DNA of 61,177 nt from Robiginitomaculum sp. (GTDB lineage Bacteria; Pseudomonadota; Alphaproteobacteria; Caulobacterales; Maricaulaceae). The DNA lies in assembly GCA_002733495.1 (NCBI GenBank), contig NVVV01000013.1, forward strand, positions 1 to 61,177, written 5' to 3'. A program made the position numbers and the translations under genes. Positions 45,837-54,756 of this stretch are shown here, one piece after another (position 1 is the first letter of the stretch; each line of letters starts with the position of its first letter). The notes beneath the pieces are model-generated. The model ran no database searches and was not told the origin of the DNA. It saw only the letters and a list, made by a program, of their open reading frames with translations.

Positions 45837-45944
45837 CCTTCTCCCATTGGGAGAAGGGTAGGATGAGGGGATTGTGAATCAAAGTGAATGTTATGCCTTT
45901 AACCCTCTGACCCCTCACCTTATTCCTCTCCCAATCGGGAGAGG
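45837..45944. repeat. Two-hairpin palindromic repeat, copy 2 (upstream side of mdh)
   Basis: ccttctccc (45837-45845), att, gggagaagg (45849-45857), then cctctccc (45925-45932), aatc, gggagagg (45937-45944). Same architecture and orientation as copy 1, with a diverged middle. The interval 45672-46053 otherwise holds no gene; the first part must carry the mdh promoter. Confidence 0.8.
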
Positions 45945-45995
45945 AAAGAGATCGCTGGCTTGCCTGTACCAAGTCACCGTTTAGAAGGCCAAAAC

Positions 45996-46027
45996 AAAAA
46001 AGGCCCCGGACGCAAACCCGGAGCCTT
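45996..46027 (-). terminator. Rho-independent terminator after the peroxiredoxin gene
   Basis: On the minus strand the sequence aaggctccggg, 7-nt loop, ccggggcctt forms a GC-rich stem with one mismatch, and is followed by a run of T (complement of the A-run before 46001). It lies 27 bases after the prx stop. Confidence 0.85.
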
Positions 46028-46053
46028 CTCATTGGAAATCCAATAAACGCGCC

Positions 46054-46581
46054 TTAGCGGTTTTTCAGATAGTTCAGCATGGTGCCAGCATCGGACACTT
46101 CAAACGGGTCTGATCCGCAATTGTCGGAGAAACCCTCTTCGGCAAACAGCTTTTTCACTTCGCCACTTTCGGCATAGAAGGAATAACGCCAACTGCGATA
46201 GCCAAAGCCCAGATTGGACTTGTCGACCAGCATGCCCATTTTGCGGGTAAATTCGCCATTGCCGTCAGGCAGCAGGAAGACATTTTCCGCGCCCAGGTTT
46301 TTGCCCCATTGGTACATGGAGAAGGCGTCATTGACTGATATGCAGATCACCGCATCAACGCCCTGGGCCTTCAGGTCCGCAAAGGCGGCTTCATAGCCCG
46401 GCAGGTGTGTGGACGAACATGTGGGCGTAAAGGCACCCGGCAGGGCAAACACCACAACATTTTTGCCTTTAAACAGATCAGCGGTGGTCACGTCCTTCCA
46501 TTCAAACGGATTGTCCCCATCCAGCGCGTCATTACGCACGCGGGTTTTAAACGTGACGTCGGGCAGTTGATTATTGATCAT
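46054..46581 (-). CDS. Peroxiredoxin (Prx5 family)
   Basis: Thiol peroxidase reducing hydrogen peroxide and organic hydroperoxides. The peroxidatic Cys55 is in PGAFTPTCSSTHLPGYE, the family active-site block. Additional Cys80 and Cys155 could be resolving residues; Cys155 lies in the SDNCGSDPFEVSDA segment. 175 residues. Downstream of dps in the same direction (51-nt gap) and near a divergent oxyR, so probably in the same peroxide response. Confidence 0.93.
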   Translation of the reverse strand: MINNQLPDVTFKTRVRNDALDGDNPFEWKDVTTADLFKGKNVVVFALPGAFTPTCSSTHLPGYEAAFADLKAQGVDAVICISVNDAFSMYQWGKNLGAENVFLLPDGNGEFTRKMGMLVDKSNLGFGYRSWRYSFYAESGEVKKLFAEEGFSDNCGSDPFEVSDAGTMLNYLKNR

Positions 46582-46632
46582 GGTGATCTCCTTTGATCGA
46601 TCAGGGTTAACAGTGTTGTCTCAGGTCTTGAA

Positions 46633-47109
46633 TTAGTCTTCCAGTGTGGAACGCAGCATCCATGCGGTTTTTTCGTGAATTTCCATACGCCGGGTCAAGA
46701 GATCGGCGCTGGGTTGGTCATTGGCCTTTTCCACAACATCAAAAATACTGCGGGCGCGGGCCGAAACCGCTTCGTGATCGACGGCCAGTGCTGCCACCAT
46801 TTGCATGGCATTTTCACCGCCCTTTGCCTCGTCAAGCTTCGTCAATGCCCCAAACTCGCGGTACGAACCGGGGGCCGGTAGCCCCAGGGCACGAATGCGT
46901 TCGGCAATTTCATCGACCGCCAGCGCCAGCTCAGTGTATTGCGTCTCGAACATTAAATGCAGGCTGTTAAACATTGGCCCTTTCACATTCCAGTGAAAGT
47001 TATGGGTTTTCAGATAAAGCGTATAGCTGTCGGCCAAAAGACCGGCCAGCCCCTTGGCAATGGCGGTGCGATCTGCCTCACTCATGCCGATATTGATGGT
47101 ATTGCTCAT
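46633..47109 (-). CDS. dps: Dps-family ferritin-like DNA-protection protein
   Basis: Dodecameric iron-storage protein that protects DNA from peroxide. The ferroxidase motif KTHNFHWNVKGPMFNSLHLMF and the AVDEIAERIRALG segment supply the metal ligands at the subunit interface. I choose ATG 47109 with gaggac upstream (158 residues); the frame is open 11 codons further. Divergent from oxyR. A likely promoter is TTCACA-N17-TATCTT, minus strand 47143-47171. Confidence 0.92.
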   Translation of the reverse strand: MSNTINIGMSEADRTAIAKGLAGLLADSYTLYLKTHNFHWNVKGPMFNSLHLMFETQYTELALAVDEIAERIRALGLPAPGSYREFGALTKLDEAKGGENAMQMVAALAVDHEAVSARARSIFDVVEKANDQPSADLLTRRMEIHEKTAWMLRSTLED

Positions 47110-47142
47110 GTCCTCACGCCTTTCCTGAAGCCTTATGGACAA

Positions 47143-47171
47143 AAGATAGGGAGTGTTGTTAAGCTTGTGAA
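47143..47171 (-). promoter_or_regulatory. Putative sigma-70-type promoter of dps in the dps/oxyR gap
   Basis: On the minus strand, -35 TTCACA (complement 47166-47171) and -10 TATCTT (complement 47143-47148) with 17-nt spacing, 34 bases before the dps ATG. The gap also starts an ATAG-N7 series resembling one half of an OxyR tetrad, but the full tetrad does not match. Confidence 0.45.
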
Positions 47172-47210
47172 ACGATATATTTTTATGTTTCTAAGTGGAT
47201 TTTCCGATTT

Positions 47211-48101
47211 ATGACGTTCTCCTTGCGCCAATTACGATATTTCACCGCCCTTGCGGACACGTTGCATTTTGGCAAAGCCGCCGAACAATGCTTTGTCACC
47301 CAATCCACATTATCGGCAGGCATTCGCGATCTGGAAGAGGCTCTGGGCGCCCGCCTGGCAGAGCGCACAAAACGGCGCGTGGTCCTTACCCCGCTGGGGC
47401 AAGAGGTCTGCATACGCGCACAAGCGCTATTGCGTGATGCCGAAGATATAAAATCCCTGACGGCACGTTACCGTAAACCGCTGAGCGGGGCTTTGCGTCT
47501 GGGGGTAATCCCCACCATTGCGCCTTATTTGCTGCCCCACGCTTTGCCGGGCATTCGCGCCGCGCATCCTGATCTGGACCTTATCCTGATCGAAGACCAG
47601 ACCGAACGGTTATTACAGGCTTTGCGCGACGGGCGTGTGGACGTTGTTTTGATGGCCCTGCCCTGGCCCAGCGCCGAATTTACCAGCCTGACGCTATTTT
47701 CTGATCCGTTTCAACTGGCCTGTGCCCGGGCGCACCCGCTGGCTAAATATAAACAGGTTGGTTCTGATGATTTTGCTGATGAGCCGCTTTTGCTACTCGC
47801 CGATGGCCATTGCCTGCGCGAGCACGCCTTGTCTGCCTGTTCTTTCAAAGGCCATCGTGGACAGCGGGGCATGGAAGGGGCGTCTCTCATGACGCTGACG
47901 CAAATGGTGGCCGGCGGTCTTGGCATCACTCTACTACCGCAAATGGCCATTGATGCCGGGTTGGCACGACTTAGCGATCTGGCCATTATACCGCTGGAAC
48001 CGGGCAGTAATGCCCGCGATATTGGCCTTTTGTGGCGCAAAACCTCGGGCCGGGATGAGGAGTTTGAGAAACTGGGTACGTTTTTTAGTCCCGCCCTCTA
48101 A
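47211..48101 (+). CDS. oxyR: Hydrogen peroxide-inducible LysR regulator OxyR
   Basis: LysR-type activator sensing peroxide through a disulfide. The N-terminal helix-turn-helix (FTALADTLHFGKAAEQCFVT then LSAGIRDLEEALG) is typical. The redox pair Cys201 and Cys210, nine residues apart, lies in DGHCLREHALSAC, the OxyR hallmark. 296 residues. It is divergent from dps-prx, its expected targets. Its 3' end overlaps the convergent dehydrogenase by 4 nt. Confidence 0.94.
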   Translation: MTFSLRQLRYFTALADTLHFGKAAEQCFVTQSTLSAGIRDLEEALGARLAERTKRRVVLTPLGQEVCIRAQALLRDAEDIKSLTARYRKPLSGALRLGVIPTIAPYLLPHALPGIRAAHPDLDLILIEDQTERLLQALRDGRVDVVLMALPWPSAEFTSLTLFSDPFQLACARAHPLAKYKQVGSDDFADEPLLLLADGHCLREHALSACSFKGHRGQRGMEGASLMTLTQMVAGGLGITLLPQMAIDAGLARLSDLAIIPLEPGSNARDIGLLWRKTSGRDEEFEKLGTFFSPAL

Positions 48102-48958
48102 TATTTTTCCAGCCGGGCAATCAGGCTGGAGGTATCCCAGCGCTTGCCGCCCATGGCCTGCACATCGGCGTAAAACTGGTCCACCAGCGCGGCCACGGGC
48201 AGGCGCGCACCATTTGTCCGCGCCTCCTCAAGCGTTATGCGCAGGTCTTTACGCATCCAATCCACCGCAAAGCCAAAATCGAACTGGCCCCGAAGCATGG
48301 TTTTATAACGATTTTCCATTTGCCAGCTCTGTGCCGCGCCCTTGGAAATGGCCTCGATCACCTTTTCCCCGTTCAGCCCGGCGCGTTTGGCAAAGTGCAG
48401 GCCTTCGGCCAAGCCCTCTACCACCCCAGCAATGCAGATCTGGTTGACCATTTTGGTCAATTGACCGGCCCCCGCCTCGCCCATCAGGGTGATTGCCTTG
48501 GCGTAACAGTTCATAATCGGCTCGGCTTTGGCGAAATCTTCGCGCTCGCCGCCGCACATAATGCTAAGCTGCCCGGCTTCCGCCCCGGCCTGACCGCCGG
48601 ACACCGGCGCATCGATAAAGCCCAGTTTGCGAATGTCAGCCTCGATCGCCAGCTCACGAGCAAGTGCCGCCGATGCGGTGGTGTGATCCACAAACACCGC
48701 CCCGGCCTTCATGGCTTCGAACGCTGGCCCGGCAATGGCGCGCACATCCGGGTCATCGCCAACACAGGCAAACACAAAGTCACAATCGGCAACCGCGCCC
48801 ACGATCGTGTCCCAAGCCACGCCGCCATATTGTTTGGCCCAGCCCGTCGCCTTTTCGCCGGTGCGATTCCATACCCGCACGTCGTGGCCATTTTGTTGTA
48901 AAAACCCGGCCATGGGGTAGCCCATCACCCCCAGCCCGATAAACGCGCATTTTGCCAT
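48098..48958 (-). CDS. NAD(P)-dependent beta-hydroxyacid dehydrogenase (HIBADH/GLYR family)
   Basis: Oxidoreductase of the 3-hydroxyisobutyrate dehydrogenase family. The nucleotide-binding FIGLGVMGYPMAGFLQQNGH, substrate motif FIDAPVSGGQAGAEAGQL, and catalytic lysine in GQLTKMVNQICIAG are present. 286 residues. The exact substrate (3-hydroxyisobutyrate, tartronate semialdehyde, succinic semialdehyde or glyoxylate) is not decided by sequence; no valine-catabolism genes are nearby. Confidence 0.9.
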   Translation of the reverse strand: MAKCAFIGLGVMGYPMAGFLQQNGHDVRVWNRTGEKATGWAKQYGGVAWDTIVGAVADCDFVFACVGDDPDVRAIAGPAFEAMKAGAVFVDHTTASAALARELAIEADIRKLGFIDAPVSGGQAGAEAGQLSIMCGGEREDFAKAEPIMNCYAKAITLMGEAGAGQLTKMVNQICIAGVVEGLAEGLHFAKRAGLNGEKVIEAISKGAAQSWQMENRYKTMLRGQFDFGFAVDWMRKDLRITLEEARTNGARLPVAALVDQFYADVQAMGGKRWDTSSLIARLEKY

Positions 48959-49016
48959 TTTACTTGCCCTTCCTGCCGACTTCGTTAGCGTGCAGATAAT
49001 CTAGGGTCTGGAGAGT

Positions 49017-51347
49017 ATGATGAAAACACTTTTACGCTGGGGAAGCTGGACAATTGCGGCTTTAATTGCATTGGTCCTGCTTGGTGGCGCCGGTTTGTAT
49101 TGGAAAATATATTCAGCACTTCCACAAGTTAAAGGCGAATTAACCTTAACAAAACTCTCCCATCAGGTGAAAATTGCCCGCGACACTGATGGTGTTGTGC
49201 ATATTTTTGCCGCAACAAGAAACGATGCCTTTTACGCCCTTGGCGTTGCCCATGCTCAGGACCGGATGTTTCAGATGGACATGAGCCGACGCTTTGGCTC
49301 GGGCCGCCTGTCTGAACTGGTCGGAAAGCGCGCCGTGCCCACGGATGCCCAAATGCGAACCTTAGGGCTGCGGCGCGCTGCCGAGGGGTCATGGAAACAC
49401 CTTACCCCGGACGAGCAGGCCGCGATAGCGGCTTATGCAAACGGCGTTAACGCCATCATAATGGCAAAGGACTACGTGCCACCGGCTGAATACATATTCC
49501 TGCGCAGCCGGCCCGAAGCCTGGATACCCGCAGATACCCTGACGGTGTTCAAGGTGTTGGCCTATAGTCTAGCTGGCGATGCCATGGAGGAGCCGGGCCG
49601 CGCTCGTTTGAATGATATTTTAGGCGCTAAACGTCTGGCGGAGTTTTTGCCCAGCTACCCCAAGGGTGCGCCCATTGCCCTGCGCGAGGAAGATATGACC
49701 TCGATTTATCCCACGCCGAACGAGGCAGAAGAGGAAGACACGCAACCCCTTGGTAATTCCATGGGTGAACAGATAAAGGGTTCAAACAATTGGGTTATTG
49801 ACGGCACTTTGAGCAAAAGCGGCAAGCCATTGCTGGCCAATGACCCGCATCTGGCCCTGACCGCCCCCGGCATCTGGTATTATGCGCGCCTGAATGCCCC
49901 AGACATGATGGTAGTGGGCGTCACCTTGCCCGGCACGCCGTTTGTGACGCTGGGGCGAAACCGCACCATTGCCTGGGGTTTCACCAATACCGGCCCTGAT
50001 ACTTCGGATCTGAAAACCGTAAAAACGGCAGACTTGCAAACCCGTAACATCACCGAAACTATCAAGGTGAAGGGCGATGATGATGTTGAGCTGAGCATTG
50101 GCTTTGCCAAAGGCGGTGTGGTGCTGGATCCAAAATGGTTCAAGAGCGCCCGCTATGCCGACAAGGACGAAAGCGTCCTCTTATTCACCACCCTTGATGA
50201 TGATGATGACACCACCGCCTCGATCGGCATGGCCAATATTGATGCGCGCAGTTTTGAGGATTTGGATAAAGCCCTAAGTCGCTTTAAGATGCCGCAACAA
50301 AACATTGTTTATGCTGATATAAATGGCAATATTGGCTTTATCGCGCCGGCGCGGGTACCCGTGCGCGATGCGGATGGAAACTGGGTAGGGGAAATCCCCT
50401 ATGAGGCCCTGCCCCGCACCAAAAACCCCGGTCGCCATTATGTGGCCACCGCCAATAACAAGATCGTGCCGGACAGCTATCCCTATTTCATCACGGATCA
50501 CTGGTATGGCTTTCATCGTATTCGCCGCATTGTTGAAAACATAGAGGCCACACCAAAGCACAGCATTGACAGCTTTAAGGCCATGCAAATGGACACAGTA
50601 TCGGACCTTGCCCGGCGCATGCTGCCCCTGATCGCCTCTGCCCAGCCCGAAAGCAAGGACGGCAAAACCTTACGCAATTTGGTCAAAAGCTGGGATGGCA
50701 ACCTCACCCCCAGTCGCCCCGAAGGCCTGATTTATTCTGGTTGGCTACGTGAATTTTCCCGTCTTGTCTATGAAGACGATCTGGGCGAGGATTTTGATCG
50801 CTTCTGGACACCCCGGCGTGGTTTTATGGAACGCGTCGTCAATGGCCAGAACGCCGCCTGGTGTGACGATATAGGCACTAAAGAGCTTGAAACCTGCCCG
50901 GTGATTGCGGGAAAGGCCTTTGATGAGGCCGCCATTACGCTGTTCAGGGATTATGGTAACAACCCTGAAAACTGGCATTGGGGCACCGCCCACGAAGCGG
51001 TGTTCGCTCATCCCTTGTTTAATGGTGTGCCCATTCTGAAAAACTTCTTTTCCGTTCGCGTGCCGGTAGGCGGCGATGGGTCCACCCCCAATGTGGCGCA
51101 TTATTCTTATAAATCTGGTAATTTTGATGCCCCCTGGGGGCCAAGCATGCGGGCGATTTATGATCTTTCGAACATGAATGCCTCGCTTTATATGTCGGCG
51201 CCAGGGCAATCCGGGCAGGTACTTTCCAAACATTATCGCGACATGGCCGATCGCTGGGCCAAGGGCGAATATATCCAGATCCGTGATGATTGGGACACGA
51301 CATCGCCGCCGCCAGGCACACAGATTTTGATATTAACACCGCAATAA
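49017..51347 (+). CDS. Penicillin acylase-family (Ntn hydrolase) protein
   Basis: Secreted or membrane-tethered amidase of the S45 peptidase family. An N-terminal hydrophobic segment (residues 10-30) may be a signal anchor. The self-cleavage site GSNNWVIDG places the new N-terminal nucleophile at Ser256. Members cleave acyl amides, including acyl-homoserine lactones and beta-lactams, so the substrate is open. 776 residues, which fits alpha-spacer-beta architecture. Possible starts are ATG 49017 or 49020, with ggag upstream. It stands alone, 65 bases before motB. Confidence 0.9.
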   Translation: MMKTLLRWGSWTIAALIALVLLGGAGLYWKIYSALPQVKGELTLTKLSHQVKIARDTDGVVHIFAATRNDAFYALGVAHAQDRMFQMDMSRRFGSGRLSELVGKRAVPTDAQMRTLGLRRAAEGSWKHLTPDEQAAIAAYANGVNAIIMAKDYVPPAEYIFLRSRPEAWIPADTLTVFKVLAYSLAGDAMEEPGRARLNDILGAKRLAEFLPSYPKGAPIALREEDMTSIYPTPNEAEEEDTQPLGNSMGEQIKGSNNWVIDGTLSKSGKPLLANDPHLALTAPGIWYYARLNAPDMMVVGVTLPGTPFVTLGRNRTIAWGFTNTGPDTSDLKTVKTADLQTRNITETIKVKGDDDVELSIGFAKGGVVLDPKWFKSARYADKDESVLLFTTLDDDDDTTASIGMANIDARSFEDLDKALSRFKMPQQNIVYADINGNIGFIAPARVPVRDADGNWVGEIPYEALPRTKNPGRHYVATANNKIVPDSYPYFITDHWYGFHRIRRIVENIEATPKHSIDSFKAMQMDTVSDLARRMLPLIASAQPESKDGKTLRNLVKSWDGNLTPSRPEGLIYSGWLREFSRLVYEDDLGEDFDRFWTPRRGFMERVVNGQNAAWCDDIGTKELETCPVIAGKAFDEAAITLFRDYGNNPENWHWGTAHEAVFAHPLFNGVPILKNFFSVRVPVGGDGSTPNVAHYSYKSGNFDAPWGPSMRAIYDLSNMNASLYMSAPGQSGQVLSKHYRDMADRWAKGEYIQIRDDWDTTSPPPGTQILILTPQ

Positions 51348-51412
51348 TAGGCATCTATACCTGAAATTAACCGCTTTGGTGTTTTCTTGCCGAAAGATTT
51401 GGTAGGAAAAGA

Positions 51413-52321
51413 ATGTCTGACGATCGCCCGATTATCAAAAAAGTCATCAAGGTACAGGCGGCGGGTCACCATGGCGGTGCCTGGAAAGTGGCCTATGCAG
51501 ACTTTGTAACCGCTATGATGGCGTTCTTTTTGCTGATGTGGCTAATCAACACCACCACGCCTGAACAAAAACGCGGCGTCGCCGATTATTTTGCCCCGGC
51601 CAGCATTAGTGAATCACGTTCCGGTGCTGGCGGCATATTAGGCGGCACGGCCCTTGGCGAAGATGGTGCCCGCAATAGCGGCACCACGGCGCTGGTTTCA
51701 AAACTGGCACCCAAAGCACCCAAAACCCCGGATAAAGGCAAGGGCGCAAAGTCTGGTAGCAATGGCGGTGCGCAACAGACCGAGGTCACGCAAAGCGCCT
51801 TGCAACAGGCCATGGCGCGACGTGAAGAGATGGCCTTTGAATCGGCCGCAGAATCCCTGCGCCAAGCCATGCAAGACCTACCCGAACTGGCTGAATTATC
51901 CAAGAACCTGATGGTGGATCAAACGCCAGAAGGCCTGCGCATACAGATTATCGACCAGGAAGGACGTTCTATGTTTGAGCCAGGGTCGGCAAAACTGCGC
52001 CCCCATACAGTGGTCCTGTTGCGCTCGGTTGCCAAGATCATCAACCGCTTGCCCAATCGTATCAGTATTTACGGCCACACAGATGCCTCGCCCTCAGCGG
52101 CCAGCGGCTATTCAAACTGGGATTTATCGTTTAACCGCGCCAATGCGGCACGCCAGCTTTTGCAAGAAGACCACGTGCCTGAAAACCGTTTTTATCAAGT
52201 CATAGGCAATGCCGGATCAGAACCGCTTTTCCCCGATGACCCTTATATGCCCGGCAATCGGCGGATTTCCATCGTATTATTGCGTGAGGCCCCGCCTCTG
52301 CCGCCGGGATACAAGCTGTAG
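51413..52321 (+). CDS. motB: MotB-like flagellar stator protein (OmpA domain)
   Basis: Peptidoglycan-anchored stator subunit that drives flagellar rotation with MotA. The single helix WKVAYADFVTAMMAFFLLMW carries the proton-binding Asp30. The OmpA/MotB peptidoglycan domain includes SMFEPGSAKLRPH, ISIYGHTDASPS and LSFNRANAARQLL. 302 residues with an Ala/Gly/Lys linker. No motA or flagellar gene is near, so it is an orphan here; a partner elsewhere, or a role unrelated to motility, is possible. Confidence 0.9.
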   Translation: MSDDRPIIKKVIKVQAAGHHGGAWKVAYADFVTAMMAFFLLMWLINTTTPEQKRGVADYFAPASISESRSGAGGILGGTALGEDGARNSGTTALVSKLAPKAPKTPDKGKGAKSGSNGGAQQTEVTQSALQQAMARREEMAFESAAESLRQAMQDLPELAELSKNLMVDQTPEGLRIQIIDQEGRSMFEPGSAKLRPHTVVLLRSVAKIINRLPNRISIYGHTDASPSAASGYSNWDLSFNRANAARQLLQEDHVPENRFYQVIGNAGSEPLFPDDPYMPGNRRISIVLLREAPPLPPGYKL

Positions 52322-52328
52322 CGGCGCA

Positions 52329-52946
52329 CTACCCCGTATAGCGGCAATCTGTAGCGCGCGCGCACAACATTTTGGTTGCCGCACTGATCCGTCCATTATT
52401 CTTGGCGATAATTCCTGTGATTTCTGCCCGTTGATGCTGGCTGAGCCAAACACCCGAGATTTCAATATCCACCACCTGGGGGCTACCCTTAATCATCATG
52501 ACGCGCCACTTAATATCGCGAGACTTGTTTTTCATGGCACCACCGGAAATGCGGGTCATAACGATGGTATCACCGGGCTTGCGCTCTTGTGCCCCAAGGA
52601 CTTCAAAGGCTTCGCTGCCAAAGCGGCCAAGCTCTGACTGATACACACCAAGCGCATAGTGGCGAAAGGTATCGGAAAAACCCGCCATGTCCTGCGGACT
52701 GGCCGTTGCAGCATAGGGGCCAAGCACAAATTTCGCAATGACATCAACATCAGCAATATGTTGTATTTTTTCTTGAAATTGCGAAGCCTTTTGCAGATCA
52801 CTGAGGCCCGCATCAGACAAGATAGCCAAAACCTTTGAGACATTCTCGCGGATAAAATCCACTTCTTTTTCAGCCGCCTTTGCGCCTTGCGGTGACAGAA
52901 GCGCTGCAAAAAAATAAAATGTTATCAATATGCTTTTCAAAGGCAT
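52329..52946 (-). CDS. mlaC: MlaC-family periplasmic phospholipid-binding protein
   Basis: Periplasmic shuttle for phospholipids between the outer-membrane MlaA complex and the inner-membrane transporter. A signal peptide (MPLKSILITFYFFAALLSPQG) is followed by the Tol_Tol_Ttg2 domain: IADVDVIAKFVLGPYAATAS, FRHYALGVYQSELGRF, and KWRVMMIKGSPQVVDIEISGVWL. 205 residues. It starts at the last base of mlaA (1-nt overlap at 52946), so the two are coupled. The inner-membrane mlaEF pair is at 5.5-7.1 kb. Confidence 0.92.
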   Translation of the reverse strand: MPLKSILITFYFFAALLSPQGAKAAEKEVDFIRENVSKVLAILSDAGLSDLQKASQFQEKIQHIADVDVIAKFVLGPYAATASPQDMAGFSDTFRHYALGVYQSELGRFGSEAFEVLGAQERKPGDTIVMTRISGGAMKNKSRDIKWRVMMIKGSPQVVDIEISGVWLSQHQRAEITGIIAKNNGRISAATKMLCARATDCRYTG

Positions 52947-53719
52947 TAGTTTTCCATTCCTAGTGTTTGCTGTGTTGTGAGGGGACGGGCATCACTGATA
53001 TCAAATTCTGGCAGATCGTCCAATTGAGCCTTGCCATTGGCGACGGCATCCTTGCGGGTTTGCCAATAAAGGTCACGCACGCTGGTATATTCATCAAACG
53101 CATTTTTACGCAATTTCTTAATGCTCTTGTTAGAGCGCGCCCGCTTGTCAGCAACGCTGAGCACTCTGCGCACTGTGGTAAAGGTGTTTTTGCCATCAAA
53201 TTGCGTATAGGCCAGTGGCGTCATAAAATGGTCCGGCAAGCGCCCCACCGTATCTCGCAGGCTGGTGGGGCCCAAAAGGGGCAAGACAATGTAAGGCCCA
53301 GGTTTGATACCATAGGTCGCCATGGTCTGCCCAAAATCCTCTTTGTGCGGGGAAATTCCTTCTTTTTTAGCAACGTCAAAAAGGCCGCCAACCCCCACAG
53401 TTGTATTGACGACAAAGCGCGATGCAGTGTTGCCTGCACGCTTCCATTCGCCCTGCAACAGATCATTGGCCAGAATTACCGGACTTTTTAAATTGCGCAG
53501 AAAATTTCGTATGCCATTGCGTGCGGGTTTGGGGGTAATGGCGTGATAGGCTTTGCTAACCGGGGCCAGCACCACCTTGTCCACTGCCTTGTTAAAGTCA
53601 TAGACCGCCCTGTTTACCGGCTCGAAAGGGTCATCTTGTGACGTGGACGCCGTACTGGCGCAGCCAGACAGCGACAAGCCCAACAATGACAAAAAAAGCA
53701 ATGGAAAATGAATACTCAC
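52946..53719 (-). CDS. mlaA: MlaA/VacJ-family lipoprotein, copy 1
   Basis: Outer-membrane lipoprotein that extracts mislocalised phospholipids. Lipobox SLSGC at about residue 20, then DDPFEPVNRAVYDFNKAVDK, the VacJ opening motif, NFLRNLKSPVILANDLLQG, and PGPYIVLPLLGPTSLRD. 257 residues. It directly precedes mlaC in the transcript. A second mlaA-like gene lies 150 bases upstream. Confidence 0.93.
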   Translation of the reverse strand: MSIHFPLLFLSLLGLSLSGCASTASTSQDDPFEPVNRAVYDFNKAVDKVVLAPVSKAYHAITPKPARNGIRNFLRNLKSPVILANDLLQGEWKRAGNTASRFVVNTTVGVGGLFDVAKKEGISPHKEDFGQTMATYGIKPGPYIVLPLLGPTSLRDTVGRLPDHFMTPLAYTQFDGKNTFTTVRRVLSVADKRARSNKSIKKLRKNAFDEYTSVRDLYWQTRKDAVANGKAQLDDLPEFDISDARPLTTQQTLGMEN

Positions 53720-53870
53720 AAACTCAGGCTCCCTTTGCTGTTAAATCGTCATTTACAATCACACCACCCTAAAAGCAGGGGCAAGATGAATACGGGCTGA
53801 ACGCGCCTAAGATGTCCAGTATGCTTCACGCGATCGTTACCCTATACGCTATAATGACAGGACCGGGTTT

Positions 53871-54626
53871 TTATTTCAGTGACAGGCTCTCGCCCTCTTC
53901 AACGCTACCAATTGGCGCATCCGCAATAGCATTTTTGCGCATTTGTGCATAATAGCTGCGCACACTGGCATATTCATCTTTTGATTTGTTGCGGATAATT
54001 TTCATTTCCTGCAATGTTTCCACACGCCGGTCCATGGTGTTTAACGCCAGACGGACACGTCCAAAGGTCTGCTTGCCCTGAAAACGGGTAAAGCTGAGCG
54101 GGGAAGTCGCCAGCTCTGCCCCCAGCCCGGCCAAATCACGCGCATTGGTTGCCCCGTAAATCGGCAAAACCAGATAAGGCCCCGGCCCCATACCACGCAC
54201 AGCTAGCGTCTGTCCCAGGTCTTCGGCATGCTTTTCAATCCCGGCGGCCTTGGCCACGTCCAGAACCCCGCCAATACCCACCGTGGTATTGATGGCAAAG
54301 CGCGCAACGGTTTTGACGGCGCGCTTGGGTTTACCTTGCAATACATCGCTGACAAAGACGATGGGGGCTTGCAGATTATCCAGAAAATTGCGCACGCCCT
54401 TGCGTGCGGGTTTTGGCATTATGGTCTGGTAGGTCTTGGCTATGGGCTTTAGAACCGCCTTGTCCGCCACCTTGTTAAAGGCAAAAACGACGCGGTTTAC
54501 CGGCTCCAGCGGATCACCTTTCGCGTGGCGCCACGGCATGTGCGAGCAAGCGCTAATGGATAACGCCAAGCCCGCCCCGACCATTGCTTTGCCCCATCGG
54601 CTCACATCATCACCACACAACACCAT
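53871..54626 (-). CDS. MlaA/VacJ-family lipoprotein, copy 2
   Basis: Paralogue of the neighbouring mlaA. Lipobox SISAC (residues 23-27), GDPLEPVNRVVFAFNKVADK, NFLDNLQAPIVFVSDVLQGK, GPGPYLVLPIYGATNARDLAG. 251 residues from the first ATG; an internal ATG (residue 15) would make a short signal peptide. The two proteins look alike throughout but differ at many positions, so the duplication is not recent. Same direction as copy 1; ~150 bases separate them, which may hold a promoter for copy 1. Confidence 0.9.
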   Translation of the reverse strand: MVLCGDDVSRWGKAMVGAGLALSISACSHMPWRHAKGDPLEPVNRVVFAFNKVADKAVLKPIAKTYQTIMPKPARKGVRNFLDNLQAPIVFVSDVLQGKPKRAVKTVARFAINTTVGIGGVLDVAKAAGIEKHAEDLGQTLAVRGMGPGPYLVLPIYGATNARDLAGLGAELATSPLSFTRFQGKQTFGRVRLALNTMDRRVETLQEMKIIRNKSKDEYASVRSYYAQMRKNAIADAPIGSVEEGESLSLK

Positions 54627-54756
54627 ACAATTATCGCAATCATCGCATGCTTGGGGGCCAGTCTTAAGTCACTTCACCGACACGGCGAACTCTCTGGTCT
54701 GCATACCCTAATCAGGCCATTATGTTAGAACATGGGGCAGATTATTATGGCTTAAC

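Noticed and set aside
47110-47210. OxyR tetrad (ATAG-N7-CTAT pattern)
   Set aside because: Only the first ATAG fits; the three following tetranucleotides deviate strongly. Kept as a note, not as a site.
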